The notes under the pieces were generated by a model. The model made no database searches. It saw only the letters and a list, made by a program, of their open reading frames with translations, and had not been told where the DNA came from. A stretch of DNA of 64,000 nt from positions 1 through 64,000 of the forward strand of contig JBBQKU010000003.1 of the NCBI GenBank assembly GCA_038327195.1. The letters run 5' to 3'. A program made the position numbers and the translations under genes. This DNA is from UBA4416 sp038327195 (GTDB lineage: Bacteria > Bacteroidota > Bacteroidia > B-17B0 > Aurantibacillaceae). Positions 35,217 to 43,988 of the stretch are shown here, piece after piece; within the stretch, counting starts at the first letter, position 1, and each line of letters begins with the position of its first letter.

Positions 35217-36230
35217 TTATACAGCTGTTTCTTTATATTTCTCCATAAATTCCATTGCCGTTTTCATCATCGCCGTTGAGCCTAAAAACAAAGGCGTGCG
35301 TTGATGAAGTTCGGTAATATCTTGTTCCATTATTCTATTATAACCATCATTTGCAACACCTCCAGCTTGCTCAATAATAAAAGCTAATGGATTGCATTCG
35401 TATAATAAACGTAATTTTCCTTTCGGTGATTTAGTTGTTTTTGGATAAATATAAATACCTCCTGTAATTAAATTACGGTGAATATCTGCAACTCCAGAAC
35501 CTATGTAACGACTTGAGTAAGGTCGGTTTGTAGTTAAATCTTCTTCTTGACAATATTTAATATATTTTTTAACGCCATCAGGAAAATGTAAATAATTTCC
35601 TTCGTTAATCGAATATGTTTTTCCTTCTTTTGGCATTTTCATATTAGGATGCGACAAACAAAACTCTCCAATACTTGGATCTAATGTAAAACCATTTACT
35701 CCTTTGCCTGTAGTATAAACAAGCATAGCAGAAGAACCATAAATAATATAACCCGCAGCAACTTGCTCAGTACCACGTTGCATAAAATCTTCGTAAGTAC
35801 CGGGGCCGTTTAAACTTGTGCGACGGTAAATAGAAAAAATTGTTCCAATAGAAACGTTTACATCAATATTAGATGAACCATCTAAAGGATCCATCGCAAC
35901 AACATAACGTGCGTTTTTTGAAATTTCAGATTCAATAGGAATAATATCTTCATTTTCTTCACTAGCAATAGCACAACATTCGCCACCAGCTTTTAAAGCA
36001 GCAATAAATTGATCATTTGCAAAAACGTCCAATTTTTTCACACGCTCACCTTGTACATTCGTATCACCTGTTTCTCCAAGTATTTCAACCAAACCCGCTT
36101 TCGTTACTTCACGATTTACAATTTTTGCTGCAATTGCAATGTCACGTAATAAGCGAGAAAGTTCACCTTTAGCAAACGGAAAATCTGCTTGTTTTTCGAT
36201 GATGAATTGACCTAATGTTGTAGCGTACAT
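35217..36230 (-). CDS. fbp: Class 1 fructose-1,6-bisphosphatase
   Basis: 337 residues, normal length. Gluconeogenic enzyme hydrolysing fructose-1,6-bisphosphate. Metal and substrate motifs: the Glu pair in ASEENED, the signature AMDPLDGSSNIDVNVSIGTIFSIY, SSAMLVYTTGKGVNGF, and PKGKLRLLYECNPLAFIIEQAGG. Monocistronic, with a short conserved gene 135 bp upstream on the same strand. Confidence 0.96.
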   Translation of the reverse strand: MYATTLGQFIIEKQADFPFAKGELSRLLRDIAIAAKIVNREVTKAGLVEILGETGDTNVQGERVKKLDVFANDQFIAALKAGGECCAIASEENEDIIPIESEISKNARYVVAMDPLDGSSNIDVNVSIGTIFSIYRRTSLNGPGTYEDFMQRGTEQVAAGYIIYGSSAMLVYTTGKGVNGFTLDPSIGEFCLSHPNMKMPKEGKTYSINEGNYLHFPDGVKKYIKYCQEEDLTTNRPYSSRYIGSGVADIHRNLITGGIYIYPKTTKSPKGKLRLLYECNPLAFIIEQAGGVANDGYNRIMEQDITELHQRTPLFLGSTAMMKTAMEFMEKYKETAV

Positions 36231-36305
36231 AATTCTATATTTTTAATTTGAACAAACGTACAAATTTTTATCTAATATAGAAAGCCCTTTGTGATTAGTG
36301 TAATT

Positions 36306-36354
36306 AAAGCCTAGAGGCTTTATAATAAGGTTCACGAGCGAAGACGCTCTCGAA
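36306..36354. repeat. Two small hairpins upstream of fbp
   Basis: AAAGCC-TAGA-GGCTTT (36306-36321) and GAGCG-AAGA-CGCTC (36336-36349, extended by TTC/GAA at the ends). The second contains GACGCTCTCGA, one base away from the 11-nt motif in the rpoB-rpoC hairpin loop. They may serve as a weak transcript end for the gene finishing at 36366. Confidence 0.55.
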
Positions 36355-36365
36355 ATATAAACGGA

Positions 36366-36641
36366 TTATTTAGAAAACTCTTCTTTTAAAAACTCGCGCC
36401 AATCACCTAAATTCGAAATAACTTGTATTTGGCGATATAGCAAATGAAATTGCTCTTCGTTTTCTTGTGAGTTTAAAATAGATAAACGGTATTTATCAAA
36501 ATTAGCGAGAGCATATTTTTCTTCGGCAGTTAATTTTTTGCCACTAAATTCTTTATCACGCAAGTCGTTAATGCTTTCAGCACCACCAATATCTTGTTTG
36601 GTAAAAAAACGGCTTGCTATTTCTTTCTTATATTCCATCAA
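36366..36641 (-). CDS. Small conserved-looking protein
   Basis: 91 residues, soluble and charged, no signal peptide or membrane segment. Text such as FFTKQDIGGAESINDLRDKEFSGKKLTAEEKYALANFDKYRL looks like a genuine globular or helical protein. No family recognised. It lies upstream of fbp on the same strand and is divergent from the DUF6973-like gene. The start ATGATGGAA could be either of two adjacent Met codons. Confidence 0.65.
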   Translation of the reverse strand: MMEYKKEIASRFFTKQDIGGAESINDLRDKEFSGKKLTAEEKYALANFDKYRLSILNSQENEEQFHLLYRQIQVISNLGDWREFLKEEFSK

Positions 36642-36704
36642 CTACAAATTTATAAAAGGGATTGACTAATTTAGCGTTCTACAGAAAGTATTGCTAACAC
36701 AATT

Positions 36705-37322
36705 ATGTTGAAATCATCTAATCATAAGGGCTTTAGAGTCGTGTTATTTATTTTTTTAATAACTCACACATTAAGTGCCCAACACGCTATAAGTAAATAC
36801 GAATACCATTGGGCATTTTGGCATCCGATAGCAGCTATTAAAATTAAAAAACAATTGCCAGAAATAATGTTAGTGTATAAAAGTGTAAAATCTCAAAGAA
36901 TATTAGATACACTTGAATATGGTGGAAAGTTGGATGCTTTTAGGCATACTTTTGCAATGGCTTATTTATCAAAGTTTGTGAAAGCTAAAAAATTAAGAAA
37001 GCTAGGAATTGCTCATGAAAAAGGGAATAAATCTCAGTTCATTAAAAACAAACTTGAGTTTGGAGAAAGAGCCGATAGTTTGGCTTGTGAAATGGATTTA
37101 CGTAATAACGAATTAGGCTTAAAAATTGGCAAAATTGCTAAGAATAACAGTAAAATAGAGCTTTTAAATGCTGTGATTGCCCAAATAAAAGAAGGAAAAG
37201 CATGGTATTTAAAACGAAATGAGGCAAAAAGCTATTTATCTTGTGAAAATGAGGTAATAAATATGAAGTTTTATATTGGTAAATGGTTTGTTCCAAAATG
37301 TTTGATTTCGAGCAATCTTTAA
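36705..37322 (+). CDS. Exported DUF6973-like protein
   Basis: 205 residues with a signal peptide (FIFLITHTLSAQ-H, cut near residue 26). The core resembles DUF6973: GGKLDAFRHTFAMAYLSKF (about 74-92), LGIAHEKGNK, and SLACEMDLRNNELGLKIGK. The ordered His and acidic residues could form a metal or catalytic site, but no activity is established. Single gene between a divergent small gene and yceD-rpmF. Confidence 0.65.
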   Translation: MLKSSNHKGFRVVLFIFLITHTLSAQHAISKYEYHWAFWHPIAAIKIKKQLPEIMLVYKSVKSQRILDTLEYGGKLDAFRHTFAMAYLSKFVKAKKLRKLGIAHEKGNKSQFIKNKLEFGERADSLACEMDLRNNELGLKIGKIAKNNSKIELLNAVIAQIKEGKAWYLKRNEAKSYLSCENEVINMKFYIGKWFVPKCLISSNL

Positions 37323-37362
37323 TTTATTTTTGTTGAAAAGTTTATAAAATTAAAAAAAAGTG

Positions 37363-37370
37363 TATATTTG
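37363..37370 (+). promoter_or_regulatory. -7 element of the yceD-rpmF operon
   Basis: TATATTTG followed by CCGTCC. It overlaps a possible TTG start at 37368, which argues that translation begins further down at the ATG of 37392. A well-placed TTG at -33 is not evident. Confidence 0.55.
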
Positions 37371-37391
37371 CCGTCCATTTTGGAATTAGTT

Positions 37392-37919
37392 ATGGGTAAG
37401 AGTCAGTACAAAATACAGTTTGGCGGTTTATCATTTGGCGAACACCAATTTGAATTTGAAGTGAATGGAAAGTTCTTTGAACAATTTAGTGATAGTGAAA
37501 TAACATCGGCAAACATTAATGTTAAAGCCAATTTAATTAAACAAAACAGCTTAATGCATGTTTTATTTAGTTTTGAAGGTGTTGTAAAATTGAGTTGCGA
37601 CCGCTGTTTAGTTGATTATGATTGCCCAATAAGTGGTAATGAAAAATTAATTGTGAAGCATGGCAATCCAGAAGAAAGTAATGATGAAATATTAGTACTG
37701 AGAGATGGATTAGACGAGATTGAATTCACACAGTATCTTTATGAATACATAGAATTAGCTTTACCTTCGCGCAGAGTACCTTGCGAAGAAGAAGATAATG
37801 AAGTGGAATGTGATGAAGAAACACTTGCTAAGTTTAACGAATTAAAAATAGAAGAAGAAAGTAAAAAAACCGATCCTAAATGGGATCAACTAAAGAATAT
37901 AAAGTTTAACAATAATTAA
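37392..37919 (+). CDS. YceD/DUF177 family protein
   Basis: 175 residues from the ATG at 37392. An in-frame TTG at 37368 lies inside the -7 promoter element and is rejected as the start. YceD-family proteins are linked to 23S rRNA or ribosome maturation and almost always sit before rpmF, as here (11 bp). The family's conserved Cys pair is seen in VKLSCDRCLVDYDCPI, and the typical EFTQYLYEYIELALPSRRVPC follows. The acidic C-terminus is also usual. Confidence 0.9.
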   Translation: MGKSQYKIQFGGLSFGEHQFEFEVNGKFFEQFSDSEITSANINVKANLIKQNSLMHVLFSFEGVVKLSCDRCLVDYDCPISGNEKLIVKHGNPEESNDEILVLRDGLDEIEFTQYLYEYIELALPSRRVPCEEEDNEVECDEETLAKFNELKIEEESKKTDPKWDQLKNIKFNNN

Positions 37920-37930
37920 AATTAAATACC

Positions 37931-38122
37931 ATGCCTAATCCAAAAAGAAAACTATCCAGATCAAGAAGAGACTCACGTCGTGCTACATACAAAGCTCCTC
38001 ATATGACTATTGCCAAAGATACTACAACTGGCGAAGCTCATTTATTTCACCGTGCACACTGGTTTGAAGGAAAATTATATTACAAAGGAAAAGTTGTAAT
38101 GGAAAAAGCTGTTAAAGCTTAA
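37931..38122 (+). CDS. rpmF: 50S ribosomal protein L32
   Basis: 63 residues. MPNPKRKLSRSRRDSRRATYK is the classic L32 N-terminus; HLFHRAHWFEGKLYYKGKVV matches Bacteroidota L32. The zinc-binding cysteines found in some L32 proteins are absent, as is common in this phylum. Cotranscribed with yceD; terminator follows at 38148. Confidence 0.96.
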   Translation: MPNPKRKLSRSRRDSRRATYKAPHMTIAKDTTTGEAHLFHRAHWFEGKLYYKGKVVMEKAVKA

Positions 38123-38147
38123 TTTTAAATACGTTTTATACTATTTA

Positions 38148-38179
38148 AAACCTTTTCAGGAAACTGAAGAGGTTTTTTT
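38148..38179 (+). terminator. Terminator after rpmF
   Basis: AAACCTTTTCAG and CTGAAGAGGTTT (one wobble) with a GAAA loop, then T residues. Confidence 0.9.
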
Positions 38180-38206
38180 GTTTACATATTTTTCGTTTAA
38201 AATTTT

Positions 38207-38214
38207 TACATTTG
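38207..38214 (+). promoter_or_regulatory. -7 element of the ketosynthase operon
   Basis: TACATTTG matches TAnnTTTG only 8 bp before the ATG at 38223. Transcription would begin at or next to the start codon, suggesting a leaderless mRNA. Confidence 0.45.
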
Positions 38215-38222
38215 AGATATAA

Positions 38223-39356
38223 ATGATTTTTGCTTCGTATAATAATATAATAAGTGGTTTAGGATTTTCTACTGATGAAAATTATAAAGCTATTTTAAAT
38301 TCGGAGCTCGCTGTAAAAAAAACAATCTTACCATTTTCTACCGAAAGCTTTTGTGTTGCTAAAATTAATGAAGCAGATTTAAAAACTCACTTCTCAAGCT
38401 TTGAAAACACTGAGCGCTATACAAAGCTCGAACAACTCAGCATATTATCAATTCAAGATGTGATGAAGCAAAGTGGTATTAATCCTGCTGACGAAAAAAC
38501 ACTTTTAATTTATTCGACGACTAAAGGAAACATTGATTTATTAGAAAAAAATAATGCTTCTCATGTTGATAAAAACAGAATGTATTTGTGGAGTTTCGCA
38601 AATGTATTGAAACAGCATTTTAATTTTAAACACACTCCTATTGTCTTATCAAACGCTTGTATTTCTGGCTTATTAGCCATCATAATTGCTAAGCGCTATA
38701 TAGATAGTGGAGCTTTCAATAACGTGATTGTTTGTGGTGGCGACATTTTATCAGAGTTTACATTAAGTGGTTTTAAATCGTTTAATGCCTTAAGTAATGA
38801 GCCAAGTAAACCTTTTGATGCCAATAGAGTAGGGATTAATTTAGGAGAAGCTGTTTCAACAATTTTAATTACCAATAACAAAGCATTAGCTAAACCATAC
38901 GAAACCCAAATCATCAGTGGTTTTTCTGCAAATGATGCTAATCATATTTCTGGCCCATCACGCACAGGTGATGGCTTATTTCAATGTTTAAATCAATTAG
39001 GAATTACTAACAAAAATAAAATTGGGTTTATATCGGCGCATGGAACAGCAACTCCATTTAATGATGAAATGGAATCTATAGCGATCGAACGAGCAAATTT
39101 ATCAAGTGTTCCGGTAAATAGCTTAAAAGGATATTACGGACATACATTAGGAGCAGCAGGAGTTTTAGAAACTATTTTATCTTTAGAATCTTTAAAGAAT
39201 CAAACTTTGATTAAATCCGAAGGCTTTGAAAGTCTTGGTGTTTCTGGAAAAATATCTGTAATTGATTCGTTTGAAAAAAAATCATTTGACTCATTTATAA
39301 AAACGGCTTCTGGTTTTGGAGGTTGTAATGCTGCAGCTTTATTTTCTAAATTATAA
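38223..39356 (+). CDS. Beta-ketoacyl-ACP synthase family protein (first of operon)
   Basis: 377 residues, thiolase fold. The catalytic triad is present: Cys in LSNACISGLL (about residue 145), His in ISAHGTATPFND (about 274) and His in YYGHTLGAAG (about 308), with Lys in SLKGYYGH. It should condense acyl-ACP chains. It leads a tightly packed set (ketosynthase, half-ketosynthase, ACP, ketosynthase, chain-length-factor-like), with stop/start overlap TAATG to the next gene. This layout resembles the ketosynthase core of aryl-polyene or flexirubin pigment clusters. No ketoreductase, dehydratase or acyl ligase is adjacent. Confidence 0.85.
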   Translation: MIFASYNNIISGLGFSTDENYKAILNSELAVKKTILPFSTESFCVAKINEADLKTHFSSFENTERYTKLEQLSILSIQDVMKQSGINPADEKTLLIYSTTKGNIDLLEKNNASHVDKNRMYLWSFANVLKQHFNFKHTPIVLSNACISGLLAIIIAKRYIDSGAFNNVIVCGGDILSEFTLSGFKSFNALSNEPSKPFDANRVGINLGEAVSTILITNNKALAKPYETQIISGFSANDANHISGPSRTGDGLFQCLNQLGITNKNKIGFISAHGTATPFNDEMESIAIERANLSSVPVNSLKGYYGHTLGAAGVLETILSLESLKNQTLIKSEGFESLGVSGKISVIDSFEKKSFDSFIKTASGFGGCNAAALFSKL

Positions 39357-39991
39357 TGAATAACATAATTTCATACGCACATATAAAAAATAATTCTGTT
39401 TCAGTAAATGGAACGCAAGTATTTTGTTCTGAAAAAAATACGACTCTTCCCGAATTTTTATCTGAAGCCTATAAGTCATTAGGAATAAGCTATCCAAAGT
39501 TTCATAAAATGGATTTGCAATGTAAGTTAGGTTTTTTGTGCACGGAGTTTGCAATAAAAAATACCAATTTTATTTCTGAAAATGAGTTGGATAAAACAGC
39601 TATTGTAATCTGCAATTCTGCTTCGAGTTTGCAAACCGATAAATTACACCAACATTCGATTGACGATAAAACAAATTATTTCCCATCGCCAGCCGTTTTT
39701 GTTTATACACTTCCAAATATAATAATTGGAGAACTTGCCATAAAGCATAAAATAACTGGTGAAAATGCTTTTTTTGTTTCGGAGAAATTTGATGTCAATT
39801 TAATTGTAAATTATACAGAACTCATTTTAAATGACTACGCTACTTCAGCTATTTGTGGTTGGGTGGAGGTTGATGAAGATGCTTACGAAGCGTTTATTTT
39901 TTTAGTTGAAACAAAAAATAATACAAATAAAAACACTATTTTTAAACCTCTTAACGAACTAGTTGTTACACAAATATATAATCAATCATAA
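39356..39991 (+). CDS. Truncated ketosynthase-like protein
   Basis: 211 residues. It resembles only the N-terminal half of a ketosynthase: AIVICNSASSLQTD, FPSPAVFVYTLPNIIIGELAIKHKITGENAFFVSEKFD and the short closing region AICGWVEVDEDAYEAF. No catalytic Cys or HGT His is visible, so it is probably non-catalytic. Both ends overlap or abut neighbours (TAATG at the start and at the end), implying coupled translation. It may be a partner subunit; the role is inferred from context. Confidence 0.7.
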   Translation: MNNIISYAHIKNNSVSVNGTQVFCSEKNTTLPEFLSEAYKSLGISYPKFHKMDLQCKLGFLCTEFAIKNTNFISENELDKTAIVICNSASSLQTDKLHQHSIDDKTNYFPSPAVFVYTLPNIIIGELAIKHKITGENAFFVSEKFDVNLIVNYTELILNDYATSAICGWVEVDEDAYEAFIFLVETKNNTNKNTIFKPLNELVVTQIYNQS

Positions 39992-40248
39992 TGGACGCAT
40001 TAATCGAAAAACTAAAAGGGCAAATTATTGAGCAATTAAATTTAGCCGAAGTTAAACCAGAAGAAATTAATCCTGATTCTCCTTTATTTGGAGAAGGTTT
40101 GGGTTTAGATTCTATAGATGCTTTAGAGTTAATCGTTTTATTAGAAAAACACTACGGTATTAAAATTGAAGATCCTAAAGACGGAAAAACAATTTTTCAA
40201 TCTCTTAGAACGATGGCAGAATATATTAAAGCTAACGGTAAATCTTAA
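39991..40248 (+). CDS. Acyl carrier protein
   Basis: 85 residues, four-helix ACP. The phosphopantetheine attachment Ser is in LGLDSIDALELIVLLE (about residue 41). It carries the growing chain for the ketosynthases on either side. Different from a housekeeping AcpP (LGADSLDTVELVM type); the DSIDALEL form is common in pigment and polyene clusters. Starts with ATG overlapping the previous stop. Confidence 0.92.
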   Translation: MDALIEKLKGQIIEQLNLAEVKPEEINPDSPLFGEGLGLDSIDALELIVLLEKHYGIKIEDPKDGKTIFQSLRTMAEYIKANGKS

Positions 40249-40257
40249 GGTATTATT

Positions 40258-41451
40258 TTGTCGCAACGCATTTATATTACTGGAATTGGAATGATTTCGG
40301 CTATTGGAAACAATGTGTCTGAATCTTTTTTGTCTTTAAGTCAATCCAAAACCGGTATTGGTAAAATTAATTATTTAACTACGCGATATAAAGATGAATT
40401 TTTAGCAGGAGAAGTTAAATTATCAAATGCTGAATTAATGGATTTGGTAAAAGACAATTCTCCCGACCTAAACCGTAATTCGTATTTGGCCATGTTAGCA
40501 GCTAAAGAAGCCGTTATCAATTCGGGCATTGACACGAAGGATGGTCTGCGAACTGGCGTTATCTCTTCTACAACCGTAGCAGGTATGAGTAAAACTGAAA
40601 TGTTTTATAAAGAAATGTTTGAAAAAGATGATCACTTAAATGTATTAGATACACATGATTGTGGCGATAGCACAGAACGCATTGCAGATTATATTGGCAA
40701 TGTGGATTATGTTACCACTATATCAACTGCATGTTCATCGGCAGCTAACGCTATTATGCTTGGCAGCAGAATGATTAAAAATGGTTTACTTGACAGGGCA
40801 ATTGTTGGAGGTGTTGATGCCTTATCAAAATTTACATTTAACGGATTTAATACCTTAATGATTTTGGATAAAGAATGGTGCAAGCCATTTGATGAAAACA
40901 GAAAAGGATTGAACTTGGGTGAAGGTGCGGCATTCTTAGTAATTGAAGGCGAAGAAGCATTAAGAAAAAGAAATGGAAAAGCACTCGCTGAAGTTATTGG
41001 GTATGCAAATGCAAATGATGCCTATCACCAAACAGCTTCATCGCCCGAAGGATACGGGGCAACATTAGCCATTACACAAGCTTTAGAAATGAGTGGCTTA
41101 ACAACACGCGAAATTGATTACATCAACATGCATGGTACCGGCACACCAAATAATGATTTATCTGAAAGTATTGCCACAAAAACTGTTTTTGGAAATCAAA
41201 TCCCAAAGTTTAGTTCAACTAAAGCTTTTACTGGTCATACCTTAGCAGCTGCGGCAAGTATTGAAGCGGTTATTTCAACCTTATCATTGCAGCACCAATT
41301 AATATTTCCGAATTTAAATTTTACAACTCCTATTGGTGAAACTAATTTAGTGCCGGTTACGGAGTTGTTGCAAACACCTATAAACACAATCCTTTCCAAC
41401 TCATTTGGTTTTGGAGGAAATTGTTCATCCCTTATTTTTAAAAAAATATAA
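40258..41451 (+). CDS. Beta-ketoacyl-ACP synthase II-like
   Basis: 397 residues, full-length KAS II type. Catalytic Cys in ISTACSSAANAI (about residue 159), His in INMHGTGTPNND (about 293), and Lys/His in STKAFTGHTLAAAA (about 326). FGFGGNCSSLIF near the C-terminus is the usual closing motif. The start is TTG at 40258, 9 bp after the ACP stop; the N-terminus SQRIYITGIGMISAIGNN supports it. It probably pairs with the following degenerate ketosynthase, as in KS-CLF heterodimers. Confidence 0.9.
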   Translation: MSQRIYITGIGMISAIGNNVSESFLSLSQSKTGIGKINYLTTRYKDEFLAGEVKLSNAELMDLVKDNSPDLNRNSYLAMLAAKEAVINSGIDTKDGLRTGVISSTTVAGMSKTEMFYKEMFEKDDHLNVLDTHDCGDSTERIADYIGNVDYVTTISTACSSAANAIMLGSRMIKNGLLDRAIVGGVDALSKFTFNGFNTLMILDKEWCKPFDENRKGLNLGEGAAFLVIEGEEALRKRNGKALAEVIGYANANDAYHQTASSPEGYGATLAITQALEMSGLTTREIDYINMHGTGTPNNDLSESIATKTVFGNQIPKFSSTKAFTGHTLAAAASIEAVISTLSLQHQLIFPNLNFTTPIGETNLVPVTELLQTPINTILSNSFGFGGNCSSLIFKKI

Positions 41452-41457
41452 TTTAGT

Positions 41458-42519
41458 TTGGTTAAAGCATACATAAACGGAACAGGTTGCATTTCAGCAC
41501 AAAATACCATTGATGAGTCATGGTTTTTTGAAACTGTTGCACCACCAAGTATCGATTATTATAATGCGATTGAACCATCTTATAAGGAATACATTGCCCC
41601 AAATTTACTTCGTCGTATGGGACGAGCTATAAAAATGGGTGTAACTACAGCTAGCATTGCCATTAAAAATGCTGGCGTAAGTAATGTAGATGCTATTATT
41701 ACTGGAACAGGTTTAGGTTGTTTTGAAGATAGCGAACGTTTTTTATTAGCCTTATTAAATAATGACGAGCAATTTTTAACACCAACTTCTTTTATACAAT
41801 CTACACACAACACGGTTGGTTCGCAAATTGCTTTAATTATGAAATGTCATAATTATAATTTCACATATGTGCATCGCGGGTTTTCGTTTGAGAGTTGTTT
41901 GCAAGATGCCATGATGTTATTTAACGAAGGCAAAGAAACGATATTGATTGGCGGCATTGAAGAGCACACGCCCAACTATGTGAATTTATACCGAAGAGCA
42001 AAAAAATTTCAAGAACAAAATCCTGCTGTGCCGTTTTGGAAATCAGAAACACCAGGCACACAAATGGGTGAAGGTGCTGCGTTTTTTGTTTTGAATAAAC
42101 ACCAAACAGAAAAATCAGTAGCTTGTGTAGAAGGTATACAAACGCTTTACAAACCAAAAACCACTGAAGATATTTTAGTAAAACTGACTGCATTTTTAAA
42201 AATGTATGATTTAACTTTAGCTGATATTGATGTAACGTTAATGGGTTTTAGTTTAGATGTTAACTTTGATAAAAAATTGCAAGAACTTTTACCAATTATT
42301 GAAAAAGAAAGTTGTCCTGCCTACTTTAAACATTTAAGTGGTGAATACCACACGGCATCAGCTTTTGCATTATGGCTGGCTACTCTGTTAATAGAAAAAC
42401 AAAGCTTACCTAAAGCTATTTCTATTTCTCAAAAAACACCAGCTTCTATTAAACACGTTTTAATTATCAACCAATATTTAGGAATAAATTATTCGTTTAT
42501 GTTGGTGGCTAAGGTTTAA
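41458..42519 (+). CDS. Chain-length-factor-like degenerate ketosynthase
   Basis: 353 residues with ketosynthase topology (YINGTGCISAQ start, IITGTGLGCFEDSERF, LIGGIEEHTPNY, MGEGAAFFVL), but the catalytic Cys site is replaced (FTYVHRGFSFESCLQDA) and the HGTGT motif is missing (TLMGFSLDVNFD). One His remains in GEYHTASAFAL. This matches chain length factors, which pair with an active ketosynthase; a KS-CLF pair is known from aryl-polyene systems. The start is TTG at 41458, 6 bp after the previous stop. Last gene of the operon. Confidence 0.8.
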   Translation: MVKAYINGTGCISAQNTIDESWFFETVAPPSIDYYNAIEPSYKEYIAPNLLRRMGRAIKMGVTTASIAIKNAGVSNVDAIITGTGLGCFEDSERFLLALLNNDEQFLTPTSFIQSTHNTVGSQIALIMKCHNYNFTYVHRGFSFESCLQDAMMLFNEGKETILIGGIEEHTPNYVNLYRRAKKFQEQNPAVPFWKSETPGTQMGEGAAFFVLNKHQTEKSVACVEGIQTLYKPKTTEDILVKLTAFLKMYDLTLADIDVTLMGFSLDVNFDKKLQELLPIIEKESCPAYFKHLSGEYHTASAFALWLATLLIEKQSLPKAISISQKTPASIKHVLIINQYLGINYSFMLVAKV

Positions 42520-42583
42520 TTTTTAGAATTACATTTTATTTCCGATAGTATTAACTTGAGCGAAAAAGCAAAGTTGTTTATTT

Positions 42584-42898
42584 TTACTTATTATTTTCAA
42601 TATGCTTTTTAACAACTGAGGCAACGCTATTAATCGTTATTGCTTTTGTATTACAGTAATTACTTTTAAACCAATCTTCCAATCTTTTTGCTCCTTTGCT
42701 TGCATTACAAGAGCCACAACAAAGTGCGATATTTTCAACACCATTAATTCTAATATCGTTAATTATATGTTCCCATGTTGATCTTGATTTATATGAAATA
42801 TTTAAACTTGTAAATTGGACCCCACAGTATACGCAAGATAAATCTCTTTTCTTAACTAATTCTTCAACATCCTTTGGTATACCCCATCTATTAGCCAT
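42584..42898 (-). CDS. HNH endonuclease family protein
   Basis: 104 residues. Zinc-ribbon HNH pattern: CVYCG (about 22-26), STWEHIINDI (the His of the beta-beta-alpha fold), NIALCCGSCNASKGAKRLEDWF. Probable nuclease fold; substrate unknown. Orphan gene, convergent with the ketosynthase operon. Small solitary HNH proteins of this type occur in many chromosomes and need not be mobile. Confidence 0.82.
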   Translation of the reverse strand: MANRWGIPKDVEELVKKRDLSCVYCGVQFTSLNISYKSRSTWEHIINDIRINGVENIALCCGSCNASKGAKRLEDWFKSNYCNTKAITINSVASVVKKHIENNK

Positions 42899-42986
42899 TA
42901 TCTATAATTTATTTTCAATATTTACTAATTTGGGATTTGACTCTTGGTTAAAATTTTCGTTATCAATTTTAAATTATATATTAGCC

Positions 42987-43976
42987 CTAATGAATTAAAA
43001 TTTCAGTGGCACCGAACCCGTAATTTTTATATGACGCATCATAAAAAGTAACGTCTTCAATTGAGTTTAAAATATCAATTATTTCTGATTTTAATTTTCC
43101 GTTACCAACACCATGTATCACAATCAGCTTTTTAATGCCATTGTTTATTGAGTAGCGCAATTCTTTTTCGAAGCGTTCGGTTTGTATAGCTAATATTTGA
43201 CTATTTGTAAGGCTACTGTGAGAGTCAATCAATTCTTCTATGTGTAAATCAATTTCTTTGGTTAAATCTTTAATGCGTTGCTTGGCTACTGATTTTTTTT
43301 GTGGCTGTTTAAATTCTTTAATGGATTTTAAGCGTGTAATATCTTCGTGGTTGAGATTTTGCTCTACTTTTTTAATTTCCGTAAAGTCATCTTTTAAAAT
43401 AAATGCATATACCGAATAATTAAATTCATCATGACTTAATAAATTAGATTGAGTTAATGTTTTTTCATTCACATGTAATATTTCAGAAATGGGTGCTTGT
43501 ATTTTGTAATGCATGTTTTTAAAAAACAAACAATCTATTTTATGAAACACAAATTCTTTTAAAAAGTTTTTCTTAACCTGTCTTAAATATATTTTTTGAT
43601 AGGCTCCTAATTCGCCATGTTTAAGAGTTTGAAAGTATTCTTCATCTTTAACCGAATAGGTAAATGAGATATTGTACGAGGAGGAATTAAATAAATAAAA
43701 TTTATAATCCGTTACCAACATAGGCATATCATGATCTGGCTCTATGATAAAATAAACTGAATCAGATAATACATTTTCGACCACTAAATCCAAATTTTCA
43801 ACTTCTGGATTCATAATTAATTCGGTGTGAATGGGCACCAGTTTTTTAATGAGATATGGTATTTCAAAGCCATCAGCCATTTCAACAAACACAGTGTCTT
43901 TATCTTTAAAGCGTGTAATAGTTCCTTGGCCAACTTCATTTAAAAAACTAACTGTATCTCCTATTCTTAATTTCAT
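42987..43976 (-). CDS. Smr/MutS2-type domain protein with N-terminal DUF2027-like region
   Basis: 329 residues. The N-terminus (MKLRIGDTVSFLNEVGQGTITRF, then FEIPYLIKKLVPI) is a small beta-barrel like the start of DUF2027. The middle is a beta-rich domain. A helical linker (KSVAKQRIKDLTKEIDLHIEELIDSH) leads to a C-terminal Smr domain (about 245-329) with IKKLIVIHGVGNGKLKSEI and the GFGATEILIH end. Smr domains bind or cut nucleic acid. Located 12 bp downstream of comEC on the same strand. Confidence 0.88.
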   Translation of the reverse strand: MKLRIGDTVSFLNEVGQGTITRFKDKDTVFVEMADGFEIPYLIKKLVPIHTELIMNPEVENLDLVVENVLSDSVYFIIEPDHDMPMLVTDYKFYLFNSSSYNISFTYSVKDEEYFQTLKHGELGAYQKIYLRQVKKNFLKEFVFHKIDCLFFKNMHYKIQAPISEILHVNEKTLTQSNLLSHDEFNYSVYAFILKDDFTEIKKVEQNLNHEDITRLKSIKEFKQPQKKSVAKQRIKDLTKEIDLHIEELIDSHSSLTNSQILAIQTERFEKELRYSINNGIKKLIVIHGVGNGKLKSEIIDILNSIEDVTFYDASYKNYGFGATEILIH

Positions 43977-43988
43977 GATATTATATTC

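Noticed and set aside
37368..37391. TTG start giving an eight-residue longer YceD
   Set aside because: The TTG is part of the -7 element TATATTTG; the ATG at 37392 fits the family N-terminus.
42584..42898. HNH gene as a homing endonuclease or restriction gene
   Set aside because: No intron, intein, methylase or target-site disruption is visible next to it; it appears to be an orphan chromosomal HNH protein.
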